A stretch of 64,000 nt of DNA from Macrotis lagotis (GCF_037893015.1 NC_133663.1:4353378-4417377), one strand, 5' to 3'. Positions 44,690-56,650 are shown, numbered from the stretch's first letter. Numbers and translations are program-made. Notes: a model not told the origin generated them from the sequence alone.

Positions 44690-45450
44690 AAGGACATCAG
44701 AAGCTGATGTCATCAACCAAAGTTTCAGTCTTCAATCTGTTGACAAGTCTCCTTGTTTCCAACTTTTCTTCATCTATTTCTCCTTTCCATTCCCACAGTT
44801 ATCACATTGGTGTAGGCTCCCATATACTCGTTCTTGACTTATTGCAAAAGAATTTCTGATTGATCTTCCAACCTCAAACCTCTCCTCATTCCAATCCATC
44901 CTCTACCAGTTAACCAAAGACATTTTCCTAAAGGGAAAGTCTGGCCATGATAGCCCAGTATACTTCAATAACTCCCTGTTATCTCCAATATCAACTAATT
45001 TCACAGATACAGCACTTTTCCACACACTATTTTCACTGACTGTCCTTCATACCTGGACTACTTTTTTTTTGCAAGGCAATGGGGTTCAGTGGCTTGCCCA
45101 AGGCCACACAGCTAGGTCATTATGAAGTGTCTGAGGTCAGATTTGGACTCAGGCCCTCCTGACTCCAGGGCCGGTGCTCTATCCACTGTGCCACCTAGCT
45201 TGCCCAGACTACTTTTCCTCCTCATCTCTACCACGAGCCTGCCTTGAAATTCTACAAGACTCAGATCAAACCCCACCCTCTGCACTTCTTTCCACTTCAT
45301 TGCTGTTTCTGCCTTCTCTCGGAAGTTATTTTACATGTTGTATATTTTCTATGGCTATGATTAGAATTTGAGTTCCTTGAGAAAAGGGTCATTGTTTTTG
45401 CTTTTCGTTACCAAAAATTGCCACAATGCCTTAGATAGACTAAGTGCTTA
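44690..45450 (+). mobile_element. L2 LINE 3' end, split by a SINE
   Basis: Landmarks: 'ctcattccaatccatcctctaccag', 'attttcctaaagggaaagtctggccatg', 'cttcaataactccctgttatctcc', then after the SINE 'gaaattctacaagactcagatcaaacccc' and 'gagttccttgagaaaagggtcattg'. The interruption at 45,066-45,206 dates the SINE as younger. Confidence 0.75.
45066..45206 (-). mobile_element. WSINE-type SINE inserted in L2, with target-site duplication
   Basis: Complete antisense copy. GACTACTTTT lies at 45,056-45,065 and 45,207-45,216, proving insertion by target-primed reverse transcription. Confidence 0.93.
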
Positions 45451-45459
45451 GTAGATCCT

Positions 45460-46570
45460 TATTCACTGACTGCTTAGATCTCCTTTTCCCCTGCTAATCT
45501 ATATATTAAGACTCTTTCTGACACCAACATTATTTGTTTTATCTTCCAAAGCCCCCTTCTGTTCAGAAATTCTGTATCTTATCAGTCCCCTGACAGACCT
45601 GATATCCTATATCTAAAATATAAAGTCCCTTTTGAGCTCTAAAATAACATGGATTATTTTTAAGGTCTCACTGAGCACTGATATTATAAGAGTTCTCAGG
45701 TACCTTTGAGTTTTGACATTCGATGACTATATTCTATGGTTCCTTCCAGCTCCATCATTTTGTATTGTGTTCCAGGACCATTGCCAGACTGACATTCCAA
45801 AGTTCCCTTTGATATCATCTATTCTGTTTAACATTCTAAGGTCCTATGTATGTATGCATGTATACTATATGTATATATATATGCATATAGACACACACAT
45901 ATATGTATAGAGACATATATTTGAACATTCCTCTTAGCCCAATTCTTTTATATTCTAACGTTCTGTGTTCTAAGACATGTCCCTGATCCAATATTCTCTT
46001 TCTACTTTTCATTTGTCTTTTAGGTTTCTTGTGGTTGACCAATAATCTATAATATGAATTATTCCAGTAATGAATGACCTCCACAGACTTTAAAATACTG
46101 CATAAAATCTATGCCCATGACCTTTCCTTTCCATAATGTTTGGTGGGTTGCAGTCAGACAAGAGATTTATCTTGGACCAGACCTATTTTGACAGAATAGG
46201 TTTGTTACTAACGTGTGTAATAGAATATTTGAATTGAAGTTTGCTTCACTAACTCCTGACCAAGAGTTAGTTATTGGGAGACTCAGACCCTCCCTATCTC
46301 TTAAAGTTGTTTTGAGAACTATCAGAGAGAATGTATACAAGGCACTTTGTAAATGGATAGGAGCTATGAAAACACCAATGATTTGTATTGCTGTCTATGT
46401 TAGTCTGGTTAGGCATAGATGCCAAGCTCTTTGTGTCTCAGGGTGTTCCCAGTCTGGGAAAGGCCTTAAATACCTCCAGTCTGGATTCCACTGAATGCTC
46501 TCTTTTATTTCTCTGGACAATGGGAATGATCACAGAAGAGCCCATTTTGGAATGTTTTGATCAAGAATTG
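45460..46570. other. Little recognisable; possible decayed LINE
   Basis: Many short 'ttctatgttc/ttctaag' type segments (44,480-46,000) suggest an old internally repetitive element. Otherwise no gene and no named repeat, apart from the TA/CA microsatellite listed. Confidence 0.35.
45843..45915. repeat. Mixed TATG/TA/CA microsatellite
   Basis: Alternating TGTATG, TATA and ACAC stretches. Confidence 0.8.
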
Positions 46571-46579
46571 TAATTTTGG

Positions 46580-46712
46580 AGGCTGTTTGTTACGATACTG
46601 GCCTTGGCAGCTTGGAATCTAGAGTGAAATCCAACTTCTGACATCTCCTAGATATGTAAACCTGGGCTCAGCTTAGTTCCTCTCCTCAAGACTCAGTTTC
46701 TCCTCCTGCTCT
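46580..46712 (+). mobile_element. MIR-type SINE fragment
   Basis: 'gatactggccttggcagcttggaatctagagtgaaatccaac...aagactcagtttctcctcctgc'. Confidence 0.5.
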
Positions 46713-47084
46713 TTTTCTTCTTTTTTTTAGGGTGAATCATTCTGGGACTTTCTTATCCATGGAGATAAGAGTAAAGGGCTTTCCCAACCACAAAGCAGGA
46801 GAGAAATAGGAACTGCTGTCACTAGCATCTAAGTTTCAATAAACTATACACTCTTTAGGAAAGAGCCAAAGGGAGCAGATGAGAATGCTTCTTTGAATTT
46901 GTCACAATCATCTTCAAGAGCAGAATGAAACTTTGAAATGTTTTTATTTTCTTTTTCTTTTCTTTTTAACAGAAGTTAATTTTTTATCAGTGTAGGAAAT
47001 TCGCAATGAGATCATCCCCTTCTCAAAAAAGGCCCCTTTCTATCTCTTGTGATCCTAGAGAAGTAGCTTGGGTCATCAAAATTT

Positions 47085-47168
47085 AAGTGACTTGTCAAGA
47101 GTGTGTGTCAGAGGACAGCTTTGAATCTAGGTCTTTCCAACTCCAAAGCAGGTTCTTTATCCACCAAA
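47085..47168 (-). mobile_element. SINE body fragment, antisense
   Basis: 'aagtgacttgtcaagagtgtgtgtcagaggacagctttgaatctaggtctttccaactccaaagcaggttctttatccacc'. Confidence 0.6.
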
Positions 47169-47899
47169 ACATATTGTATATCTTTTCTTTCTTTGTTACA
47201 ATAATAGAACTGAAGAATTTGTAAATAACATTCCAGGATGAGGTTGGAGGGGAAGAGCCAAACTTCATGGCAAGCTTCAAATCTGGGCCTCTTTGGTTGT
47301 GCTGGCCATCCCTTTTGGCAGGGAGTTGCTGAACATGGGGGAGGGACATCATTGGATTCGTGATAGACCTTCATCCAGGTCAGCATGATGGCTATTCTCC
47401 AAGGGCCTTGCCTGAATCAGAACCAGAACTTTTGTGATTTCATCCTGGTAACAGTGAAGAGGAAGACTCTATACTTCAGACACAGTTTGTGAGATGGGCT
47501 ATCTAGAAAGTTCTCATCCATGCTAATGTCCTCATCATGGGATCCTTGTCGTTCTTTCTCCTCTTAGGACATGGCGGCATGTTTCTTAGGGTTAAATAAT
47601 TAGTCACTTTTAAGATCTGGTCTCTTCTCTTTGTGCTTGTTCGTTTTCTTCCAGCTGTTCCAGTTACTTTTCTTAGGAAATGTGAACTCTTCACACACTG
47701 CCTAAACAAAGGCAGATAGACTCAAGTTTGTGGGATGAGATGGGACAGGTCCTTCAACCTCAGAGGGCACCTGTTGCCTCTTTGGGGAAAAAAAAGAAAA
47801 GCAAAACTTTCTTAAATGTAACAAGAATTTGAATTGGGTTTTGCTGAGGACGATCCCACATTTCAAGCCCTAAAAGTGGTGCGTTGTTTTTAGATAAAG

Positions 47900-48570
47900 A
47901 AATAATGGGAAGCTATCTTTTTTGTGATTAGATTCTTATTTCTCTCACTGCCAGCAGAGCTGACATTAGCTTCAAACGAAACTGTCTGCAGAGGCTAACT
48001 GCAGGCTGCAGAGAAAAACCAGAAGCTTCCCTAGTGCATTCTGAAAGCTAAGTAAACAGATTAAGGATTCCCTTACAAGTTAGAAAGCAAAATGGCCTAT
48101 CCCTCATTTGCCAAGAGCATAATTGAAGCAACTCTCTGCCTTCTTTCCATGTTCTGCAACGAATAACTTGACCTAGGGTAATTATAATCCAAAAAAAAAG
48201 ATATCACAACAAAGGCCATGAACTTTCAAATGAGTCCCTTGTCCTGGAATTTATTGGTCAATTCTAGGGAGTCCCAGCCTCTTTAGAGATATAGATGCCA
48301 GACATTAAGGCATTTCCTGGCAATGTGAAATACTGGGATATTTTTCTTTAAGCCCAAGCATGTAATAAAGTGTGAGTATTCAATGCAGATAAGGTAATTA
48401 CACGTAAATTATTGCAGACTTTTGAGCCTTTTGTGAAGATCTGGAAAATTTCAAATAGGATTATTCAAACAATTATCTCTACATAGATGCCTTTCATTTC
48501 GATAATTCTTTTCCTTTTCCAGATTTGTCAAAACTGTATTTGCTCCCCATATTTCTCTCTTCAGAGTTTT
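47900..48570. other. Repeat-free AT-rich block, candidate regulatory element
   Basis: About 670 bp with no recognisable transposon, no microsatellite and no open frame. It contains spaced AT-rich motifs such as AAGGTAATTACACGTAAATTA (from 48,389) and a CTGCAG-rich patch near 47,980-48,010. In a region dense with repeats, a clean block of this size is typical of conserved non-coding DNA. Sequence alone cannot prove conservation. Confidence 0.35.
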
Positions 48571-48639
48571 ATAGGGAAAAAATATGCAGAAGACATAAGA
48601 CAAATTGTCACACATAACCCTAGAAATAATTTATTCTTT

Positions 48640-48830
48640 TAACATAAAACATCTTGTTTTCATTTAATTATATGTTATAAAAAGTTGTTAAACATTTGCT
48701 TTTTGTTTTTTAAAAAGTTTTGAGCTCCCTATTCTATCCCTCCCTCACTTTTCCCCTGAGATGTTAAGAAATCCTATGTGGATTATACATGTGCATTCAT
48801 GTAAAATATTCCTAAAATAATTTGAAAGGA
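48640..48830 (-). mobile_element. L1 3' end, antisense
   Basis: 'aaaagttttgagctccctattctatccctccctcacttttcccctgagatgttaagaaatc...ggattatacatgtgcattcatg' matches the antisense L1 3' landmarks. Confidence 0.55.
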
Positions 48831-48879
48831 GTTAAACTAATATATTTTCTGTGGACTCTTTATAAAGCCCATTGTCACA

Positions 48880-49026
48880 TGAAAAGCATGGAATATCAAA
48901 ATGCAATGAGATTCTGGCTCAGTTTCCTGGATTGTTATAAATACAGAATTTTACAGAGTTCAGTGAAAAGCATGGAATAGCAAAATACAAAGGGACTTCA
49001 GATCAGTTTCCCTAACTGTACATATG

Positions 49027-49068
<42 letters not shown>

Positions 49069-49096
49069 AATTTTACTATATGTAGTTCAATGGGTT
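48880..49096. repeat. 84-bp tandem duplication, second copy interrupted by (TA)n
   Basis: Copy 1 (48,880-48,963) starts TGAAAAGCATGGAATATC and copy 2 (from 48,964) starts TGAAAAGCATGGAATAGC. Both run through a '...cAGTTTCC...' middle to '...gAATTTTAC...GTTCA'. A TA run (49,031-49,064) sits in copy 2 where copy 1 has ATAAATAC. Confidence 0.7.
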
Positions 49097-49134
49097 TATC
49101 TATCAGCAAATAGTACCTGAAGGTCTCCTTAGGG

Positions 49135-49260
49135 AAGAAATCTTAGTGCCATGGGAAAGAATTCTAAATTTGAAGTGAGAAGGCCTGAGTTCAAATTTTA
49201 CTTCTCTGATTTATGCTATCTTGATTCACTAAAATTATCTGGGATTCAGTTTTCTTGTTT
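49135..49260 (+). mobile_element. MIR-type SINE
   Basis: 'gtgccatgggaaagaattctaaatttgaagtgagaaggcctgagttcaaattttact...tgggattcagttttctt'. Confidence 0.55.
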
Positions 49261-49554
49261 GAAGTTAGACAAATATATATTTTGAATCTAGTAGCTTTTC
49301 ATGATAAGAATTGGGACTGAAATGCAAGTCTCATAATTCCCAATTCATTCCAGAGACATCATGAGTGTTCAGCAGGAAGAGCTTTTAATGAATTCTTTTC
49401 TTTTGTTTTAAAATTACTTTTCTAATGTTTTAAAACTTATCCTCCTTTTTCATCCTATAGAAACAGAATGCCACATTGTCTGTCTTCCTCTCAATGATTT
49501 TCTTTGAGCTTGTATCAAGTGAGATAGTCACTATATCTTTGTCACTGATGTATT

Positions 49555-49725
49555 TGAAAGAGTATTGACCTCAGCATCAGAAGAAGCATGGGATCTAATT
49601 ATATACCTGATATGAAGTTTGTAGAACTGAGCAAGTTAAATGACTTCCCTGGGCCTTAGGTTCCTTGTTTGTAAACTGAAAGGGGTAGGCTGCATAACCC
49701 CTATGCTTTAGGTCCTGTAAAAGTC
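49555..49725 (+). mobile_element. MIR-type SINE
   Basis: 'agcatcagaagaagcatgggatc...gagcaagttaaatgacttccctgggccttaggttccttgtttgtaaactgaaa'. Confidence 0.6.
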
Positions 49726-49752
49726 TGCAGGGAAAACTTGATAGGTGTTTTT

Positions 49753-49876
49753 TTTTTAATAAGGCTATAGTGTTAAGTGATTTGCCCAAGGTCACACAAC
49801 TAGGTAATTATTAAGTGTCTGAGGCTGATTTGAATTCAGGTCCTCCTGACATCAGGAGGCTCCAATTAACTGTCCC
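49753..49876 (-). mobile_element. WSINE-type SINE, antisense, head deleted
   Basis: 'aagtgatttgcccaaggtcacacaactagg...tcctcctgac'; the tRNA head is mostly replaced. ATAGGTGTTTTT (49,741-49,752) and ATAAGTGTTTTT (49,877-49,888) form a duplication with one mismatch. Confidence 0.8.
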
Positions 49877-50301
49877 ATAAGTGTTTTTAAATTGGTTTTG
49901 AATTGGAGGTCTCCAGAGTTATGCCAGAGGTCTGGGAGTTCCTCCCTGGTCAAGGCCTGGGTCAAAAGCTCAGGGAGAAGAGGATTTGGAATTGTTCTCT
50001 GTTCTGTTCTTAGAAAGGAACTCAGTAGCGTCTTTCTGTATCGTCACTGACTCAGAGACTGACTTGATGCATCCATGTCTAATCTGGCACTCTCATCTCC
50101 TGCCTCGATCACAGGGTCTTGCATGAAGCCCTTACCCTCTCTGACCAGTGCAGGGTGGGTGTGATCAGAGTCTTGAACATGTTTCCTAAACATCCCTTTC
50201 ACAGGTCCAACATTTCTTTTCTTGACAATTTAACTTAGTATTATTGTGCTCCAGTCAGTCACATTTGAAGTTAATTTGGTGAGGGTACAAGCTAAGGGAA
50301 G

Positions 50302-50333
50302 CACACACACATGCGCACACACACACACACACA
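50302..50333. repeat. (CA)n microsatellite
   Basis: CA run with one ATGCG interruption. Confidence 0.95.
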
Positions 50334-51214
50334 AGAGAAAAGGAAAGAGAGAGATGCAGAGCAATCCAAGATGCTGAGTGCTTTATTGACATAATCAGCA
50401 ATAGAGAGGTTTTTCTTCTTCAGCTCCTTGACCATTAGTAATACATTATTTAAAAGAATAGTTTTGATTTGTCCATAGATATAGAAGTGAAAGAACAATC
50501 CTTCCTTCTTTTTTTAATTTAAAAAGATTGTCTCTAATTCTATATTCTTATCTATAAATCTTAGTGTGAAAGCACCCCCAACCCCTTCATTTCTGTTGGT
50601 TTTGTTGCTGCTCTCAGAGCAATGACTCTATTTGATGACAAATTAATCAGAAATCATTTTTCAGGCAAACAAATAGAGAAGGCCTCAGAGAGAGCCTGAG
50701 TATGGAGATTCATGAATGAAGCCTCTTGGTAATATTCCATCCCAGAGAGAGGAGTCTAACCCTAGGTACTGGGCTCAATGACCAATCACCAATGCTGTGC
50801 TATATTACACAAGGTGAGACAAATATGTTGAAACACATTCCAAATTTTTACTTGCTGAAAAATTTCAAAATGAATGATGCAGTTGTCTTTTAAAACAAGA
50901 CACATAATACTAGATTGCAGAATCCAATAACATTAAGTCCCATAAGTTGATGGCTTTGCCCTCTCACATTCTTCACTGACATTTCTGGTAAGTTATGAAC
51001 CTCCATTCAGGCCCATCTGCAAATGAACTGGGATAAAGAGATTCAAGTCATGTATTTGGAACTTTTTAGAGTAACAGGTCATTGAGTCACTGAATTTCTT
51101 AAAGGTAATTTATTTCCTTCAAGAGATGATTTACTGCTGGGTGACATTGAAATACTCTGTTCACTACTGCCAAGCTTCTTGAAGGAGAAGAGAGGAGAGG
51201 AGAATGCGCGTTGG

Positions 51215-51370
51215 TAAAAAGAGCTCACATTTGGATAATACCTTCCTAGACGTTATCTGGTTTGAGTCTCACACCATCCCAGTGAGGGAGATAATATAGC
51301 ATTGTTACAGAGGTATTATAATCTTCATTTTATAAATGAGAAAAATGAGACTTAGATAAATGAAATCATT
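51215..51370 (-). mobile_element. MIR-like relic
   Basis: 'gagtctcacaccatcccagtgagggagataatatagcattgttacag...cattttataaatgagaaaaatgagac' is typical of the antisense 3' half of a MIR-class element. Confidence 0.5.
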
Positions 51371-51606
51371 GAACATGAAACCCTTGATTTATTAAGGTAT
51401 TCATTTTTAAATAGTGATTCACAGTGAATTAATCATTGGATTCATAATTCCAAAACTATTTTATGTATAACATTTTAGGAACACAGGAGTTGCATGAAAC
51501 AAGGTAGATCTTTATAGGAAATAATTATATATTATATGGATATAATGTGAGATATTAATGCTATATAACATAAAATGCAAAATAGAAAGTACTGACTGTG
51601 GTCCCA

Positions 51607-51800
51607 GAGAGGCAGCTGGCGGAACAGTGGATGGAACACTGGGAAGCAAGAAGACCTGAGTTCAAATTCAACCTCAGACACAACTTCTTTTTGCCCTATG
51701 GGCAAAAAAAATGGGAAAAATGACAGAACCTATCCTAAAGGCTTAGTTTGAAAATGAAATGAAATCATATTGGTAAGAGACTTAGGACAGTGCCTGCTAT
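51607..51800 (+). mobile_element. SINE, 5' half well preserved
   Basis: 'gaggcagctggcggaacagtggatggaacactggg...aagacctgagttcaaattcaacctcagacac', then a decayed MIR-like 3' end ('gacttaggacagtgcctgctatataag'). Confidence 0.7.
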
Positions 51801-51904
51801 ATAAGCATGCAAATATTGTCTGTTCTCCTTCCCATAGAAACAGGGAATTCCCAAATTATCTTTTCTTTTGTGACTATTGGCAAGATTAGAATCACAAAAT
51901 AATT

Positions 51905-52010
51905 AACTAGTCACCAAATATTTATTACATGCATCCTATTACCTCTTTTGTGCTTGGTAGTCGTTTCTATTCTGAAAGAGCTTACATTCTAACTGGGAGA
52001 GGATGTGTGC
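51905..52010 (+). repeat. Dispersed 'cattTATTAAGCACC' family copy
   Basis: 'caccaaatatttattacatgcatcctattacctcttttgtgcttgg...gaaagagcttacattctaactgggag'. Confidence 0.5.
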
Positions 52011-52419
52011 ATGTAAGTATTTACAGAATAAATGCTGACCATGTTCCTACCAGAAATGGCAAGAACTTCTGCCTGGCTTGGCCCAGGCCTTCTGAAGAAT
52101 GGCTGGAGGAGTAAAAAAATGGACAATTTTTATTCAGGATTCATGCAGGGAAGGTAAACACATTCCAAGTACATTCTTGCTGCCACTATATTCTTTTCAA
52201 ATCTTTGCTGGCTCTTTCTGTTGTTTTTCTTACACCATTTGTTGTAGAAAAGAATGAGGACAGAATGGAAGAGATAAAGCACAAGGTTGCCTTGGAGCTA
52301 GGCCCAGTGAACTTAGTTACTGAAATGTTAAAAGGACTTTCTAAGGCTAGACTTTTTTTTTAAATAAATGTAGACAGTCTATTTTAAAATATTAAATTGT
52401 CATTCCCCAATACCACATG

Positions 52420-52770
52420 TTCTGTATTTTTTTTAAAAAAAACCTTTATTCTTTTATACAATTTAATATTATTTGTCCAATTCATTTTTTCTTCCTCTCA
52501 TCCTCTCATTTAATTGCACAACAAAGAGAGAAGGAGAAAGGGAGAGGGAGAAGGGAGAGGGAGGAGGGGAGCAAGACAGAGAGAGAGACAGACAGAGAGT
52601 ACCTTTATAATGAACATGCATAAGTCAATTCCCTCCTTGGCTGCTACAGTTTTAAATCCCTATCTTCTATGTCAGGATGGATAGCATAGCTCGTCTTCAA
52701 TTTTCTGAAGTTACAGTTTGCAATTCTATCAGTCTTACAGAACTGTCCTTTGTACTAAGAAAAGGATAGT
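52420..52770 (-). mobile_element. L1 3' end, antisense, with internal GA repeat
   Basis: AT-rich start, 'cctcatttaattgcacaaca', a GA-rich simple repeat (52,519-52,602), then 'aggatggatagcatagctcgtcttcaa' and 'ttacagaactgtcc', the diverged counterparts of the L1 landmarks at 8.1-8.4 kb. Confidence 0.45.
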
Positions 52771-53224
52771 TAAGTAAAACCAATCAAGGTCTTTACTATG
52801 TCTGACAATCTATGCCTCATCCAACACCTATGATCCACCACATCTCTGTTTAGAGGAGCAAGGCTGATCATTGTCAGTCCGATGCAATCTCACTTGGCTG
52901 CTGCAATGATCATCAACAATCCTAGCTCCTCAGTGTTGTTTTTCTTACTTTTTTCCATGGTCTCTGTGGGAAGAATTCTTTCCTTTCTGCTTCCTTCTCT
53001 CCATAGCAGATCCTTTTAGTCTTCACAAATTTCCCTGAATTCTTCATCTTCATCAAGATTAGGTTGTCATGGGAATGTTCTCAATGCTAAGGAGAGCCAT
53101 ATCATGGCAAGCCAGGGTCTTGACCTTTTTGCCTCACCCCAGTTTAAGATCCAACAAAAGAAATAGAACTTTAGTCCAATTCCCAATCCAAGTCTCTTCT
53201 CACTATTTTTATTTGTTCATGTTG

Positions 53225-53320
53225 ACTTCCTGAGAGGATTGAATCTCTTGGAGGGCAGGGGCCATTTGTTTTTCTTTATATTGGCACCTTCTAAAGGCTT
53301 AGTAATTGTTTGATTCATCA
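53225..53320 (+). mobile_element. L2 3' tail remnant
   Basis: 'ctcttggagggcaggggccatttgtttttctttatattggcacc...ggcttagtaattgtttg' is typical of the L2 end. Confidence 0.55.
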
Positions 53321-53682
53321 TTCACTTCAGTGATATCAGAAATGGGAGATTTACAAATGGCATTCTGATGAGAAATGCTTATTTATCTGTGTAGCCTTGG
53401 GGATCCCCAAAACTTATCATTGGTATCATACTCATGGATTATGGATGCAAAGAACCCTGTAGACTTCCGAGTATACTATTCTCACAGATGTTGCTGAATA
53501 GGTCATCTATCTCCCTTCTGTGTTTGTTCCTCTAGGATTGTCTTATTCCAATCTTGGCTGTATCTATGATTAACTATAGCAAATATTTTAAGTATCATAT
53601 ACTTAATTGTTACAATTATCATTGTTAGGGAATGTCACAATAATTATAGACCCTAGAGTCATTTAGTACAGTCCATCTCATT

Positions 53683-53795
53683 TTTTTTTGTTTTTTTCAA
53701 GATAATGGGGTTAAGTGATGTGCCAAAGGTCACCCAGCTCAGTAATTATTAAGAGTCTGATGCTGGATTTGAACTCAAGTCCTTCTGACATAGGT
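53683..53795 (-). mobile_element. SINE fragment, antisense
   Basis: 'caagataatggggttaagtgatgtgccaaaggtcacccagctcagtaattattaagagtctgatgctggatttgaactcaagtcc'; the tRNA head is missing. Confidence 0.8.
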
Positions 53796-54204
53796 AGTAA
53801 TGAATTTCAGCTCAGGCTTTTAAAGCATATTTTATGTCTCATTTGTCTTCTAAGCTTACTAAATGTATTTCCTGATAATTATACCTATTATATGACATAA
53901 TCAAATAGTCACCCTGTTTATTAATATAATCAAGCGCATTTACAAACTTTGTGGCTAGCTTTAAAATTTATTGAGAATCCTGTGAGTCAACAGATTGATA
54001 TTTCAGTCTGGGGTGGGGTGAGGAGGTGGGAAGAAAACTATTACAATCTCAATCTAGAATGAGGGGCTCAGCTATAGGAATCAAGGAGGTGGTTATCCTT
54101 CTGCCTTTGACTCCAAACGCAAACAAATATTGACCAAAGTTCTAGAGACCACATTTAAGGAAAAGCATTGGAAAGCAGGGGAATGGGAAGAAGCTTACAT
54201 GGGA

Positions 54205-54530
54205 ATTGTTCCTTATTATTCAAAGGGTTATCATATGAAAGAACTATAGGACTTCTTCCATGTGATCCCAGAAGGCAGAACTAGGAATCACAAGTGGAAT
54301 ATGCCTAGATAAAAATTTTGATTTGCTATAAGGAAAACTTTCTTACTAATCAGTACTAATGGACTGGACTACTTGGATGAGTAATGGAGTCCTTCTTACT
54401 GGAAGTCTTTAAACAAAGTTCTGACCACTTGTCAGAAATGATGTGAAAGAGATTATTTCTCCAGGCTGGGTGGGAGCACCCGACCATTTAGATTCCTGAC
54501 AATGCTGAATCTATGATTCTGTGACTCTAC
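54205..54530 (+). mobile_element. L3/CR1 LINE 3' end
   Basis: Landmarks in order: 'gatcccagaaggcagaactaggaatcacaagtgg', 'ctataaggaaaactttcttactaa', 'tggagtccttcttactggaagtctttaaacaaag', 'ccacttgtcag', and the terminal 'gaatctatgattctgtga'. It is the clearest L3/CR1 copy in the window. Confidence 0.7.
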
Positions 54531-54789
54531 TACCTTCAGCTAAGGCATGGTACCTTTCAGTGAAACAAGGCAACACATGAGCAATTTTAAGAACTTTTTG
54601 AAAAGTTTGATGACTTGTTCATCTTCTACCTAAGGAATCTCCCAATCTCAGGTAATGGTCTTCTATCAGTTTGATTTTGGAGGAGTTTATTGATCTTCAT
54701 AAAAATAATTCTAAAATGTTGATTTGTGATTTCAGAACTGAGAAGGACCTTAGAGGTCAACTGTTCAATCCATGATACTCTTCAGGAAA

Positions 54790-55550
54790 GGTCCCTCGGG
54801 CTAATAAACTAGGTGTCATCCTCAGTTCCCCCACCCCGTATCCAAGTGATTGCCCAGGCCTATAGATTTCACTTTCATAACATCTTTCAAATATGTCCTC
54901 TTCTCTCCTCTGACATGGTCACCACCCTAGTACAGACCCTAATCATCTCATACCTATATCACAGCAATAGCTGCTGATGGGTTTGTCTGCCCCAGGTCTC
55001 TCTTCACTCCAATCCATTCTCCATTCAGTCACCAGAGTAATTTTCCTAAAGGGTAGTTCCAACTATGTCACCCGTCAAGTGCATAGCTTCTATGACATCC
55101 AATGCTTCTAGGCTCAAATAGAAAACAATCTGTCTTTCATTTGCCCTTTATAACCCTTCCTCCCACATATACACCTTTTTACTTTTCTTACACCTCCTTC
55201 CCTGTTAACTGCCTTTCAATCACATTGACCACCTGGTTGTTGCATGGACAAGAACCTCTATCTCTCACCTCTATGCCTGTTCCCCGATTTCTCCTCATCG
55301 GCACCCACTGGATTCCCTGGCTTCCATTCCATGTTTTCTAAAAAGTCTTTCCCAAGTCCTCTAAATGCTAGTCCCAGTCTTTTCTTTTATTTCCTATTTA
55401 TCCTGCCTAGAGTCTGTTTATACACATATTTATTTGCTTATCTTCTCTCCCAATTAGAGCTCTTTGAGGGTAGAGAGTGCCTTTGACTTCTTTGTATCCT
55501 GATTGCTTAGCACAGTGACTCATACATAGTAGTAGCCCAATAAATGTTAT
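54790..55550 (+). mobile_element. L2 LINE 3' end, about 760 bp
   Basis: Starts in the 'LGVIL' region ('aactaggtgtcatcctcagttc'), then 'cactccaatccattctccattcagtcaccagagtaattttcctaaagg', and ends with 'agagctctttgagggtagagag...gtagtagcccaataaatgtt', the L2 terminus. Continuous but with frameshifts. Confidence 0.8.
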
Positions 55551-55720
55551 CTCAGGATTGTTTTAATCTACATTTCTAATCAATAATGATTTAGAGAATT
55601 TTCAGATGACTATAAATTGTTTCAGTATCTTCATTTGAAAGCTGCTTTTTCATATCCTTTATCAGCTGGGAAAGACTTGTATTCTTATAGATTTAACAAA
55701 GCTCTTTAGATATTTCATAT

Positions 55721-55751
<31 letters not shown>

Positions 55752-55965
55752 TATAGCCTTTATCTGAGAAATTGTCTAAAAATTATTTCCCTGATTTTCT
55801 AGTTTCCTTCTGATCTTGGCTGCATTTGTTTTATTTATACAAAAAACCACATGAATTTAATGTAATCAAAATTATCCATTTTATACTTCACACAGTTTTA
55901 TATCCCTTGTTTATTCATAAAATTTCCATAAACATACATATTATCTTTCTTTTAAAGTGCTACCA
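55551..55965 (-). mobile_element. L1 ORF2/3' region fragment, antisense
   Basis: 'ggattgttttaatctacatttctaatcaataatgatttagag', 'cttgtattcttatagattt', 'gcctttatctgagaaattgtc', 'atgtaatcaaaattatccattttatac' follow the order of marsupial L1 read antisense. A GATA repeat expanded inside it. Confidence 0.65.
55719..55754 (+). repeat. (GATA)n microsatellite
   Basis: About eight GATA/TAGA units within an L1 fragment. Confidence 0.95.
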
Positions 55966-56064
55966 CATTGGAGGAGATACTGGTTTTATTTCATAAATTC
56001 AAAATAAAATAAATCAAATTTAAAACAAAAAGATAAAAATAATGTTTATTGATTTGGTGACACT

Positions 56065-56245
56065 GAGCATGGGGACAGAGAAGTAAAGTGTCTTGACCAA
56101 TTCACACACCTTGATTCCAGGGGAGTGGGAACTGGAACCCATGTTTGCCCTGACTCTTTGAACAATTTTCTTTCTTCTGTGTCCCCATTGTACTATAGAG
56201 TGCCAGGAGAGGAAGAGAGTTTTCCATATAGACAGCCTGCGAGTC
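56065..56245 (-). mobile_element. MIR-like relic, antisense
   Basis: 'gtaaagtgtcttgaccaattcacacacc...tgggaactggaacccatgtttgccctgac'. Confidence 0.45.
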
Positions 56246-56464
56246 TGCATCACATAATTCAGGAGACGAGAATTTGGTTTGCTAGCTTTGAGACCATCAA
56301 TCATTAAAGTCACCTTGGTAAACAAGGGGAGATCTGCACCCAGTGAATGTTCACCCAGAGATGGAAGTGGAACAGTGTTTATTTTCTGGTCTTGGTCAAG
56401 TCTGGTGCAGCCACAACCTGGACAGTTGAGGCCTGATGTCTGAGTCCTTACTGGTTGTGTGTAT

Positions 56465-56650
56465 GCTGGTGTGTGTAGGAGAGGCAGTATGGTATAATAT
56501 AAAGACCCCAGAGGCAGTCTGGGAGAGTTTGGACCTTGCCCTGATACTTCCTCATCACTTAATATCTCTGAATTGCCATCTCCACAGATTTAAAATGGGA
56601 GCAAAAGAACAAGGAAAAGCCAGCCCATAGGGTGTTGAAAGTCTCAGGTG
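56465..56650 (+). mobile_element. MIR-type SINE
   Basis: 'gaggcagtatggtataatataaagaccccagaggcagtctggga...cagatttaaaatgggagcaaaag', a diverged sense copy. Confidence 0.5.
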
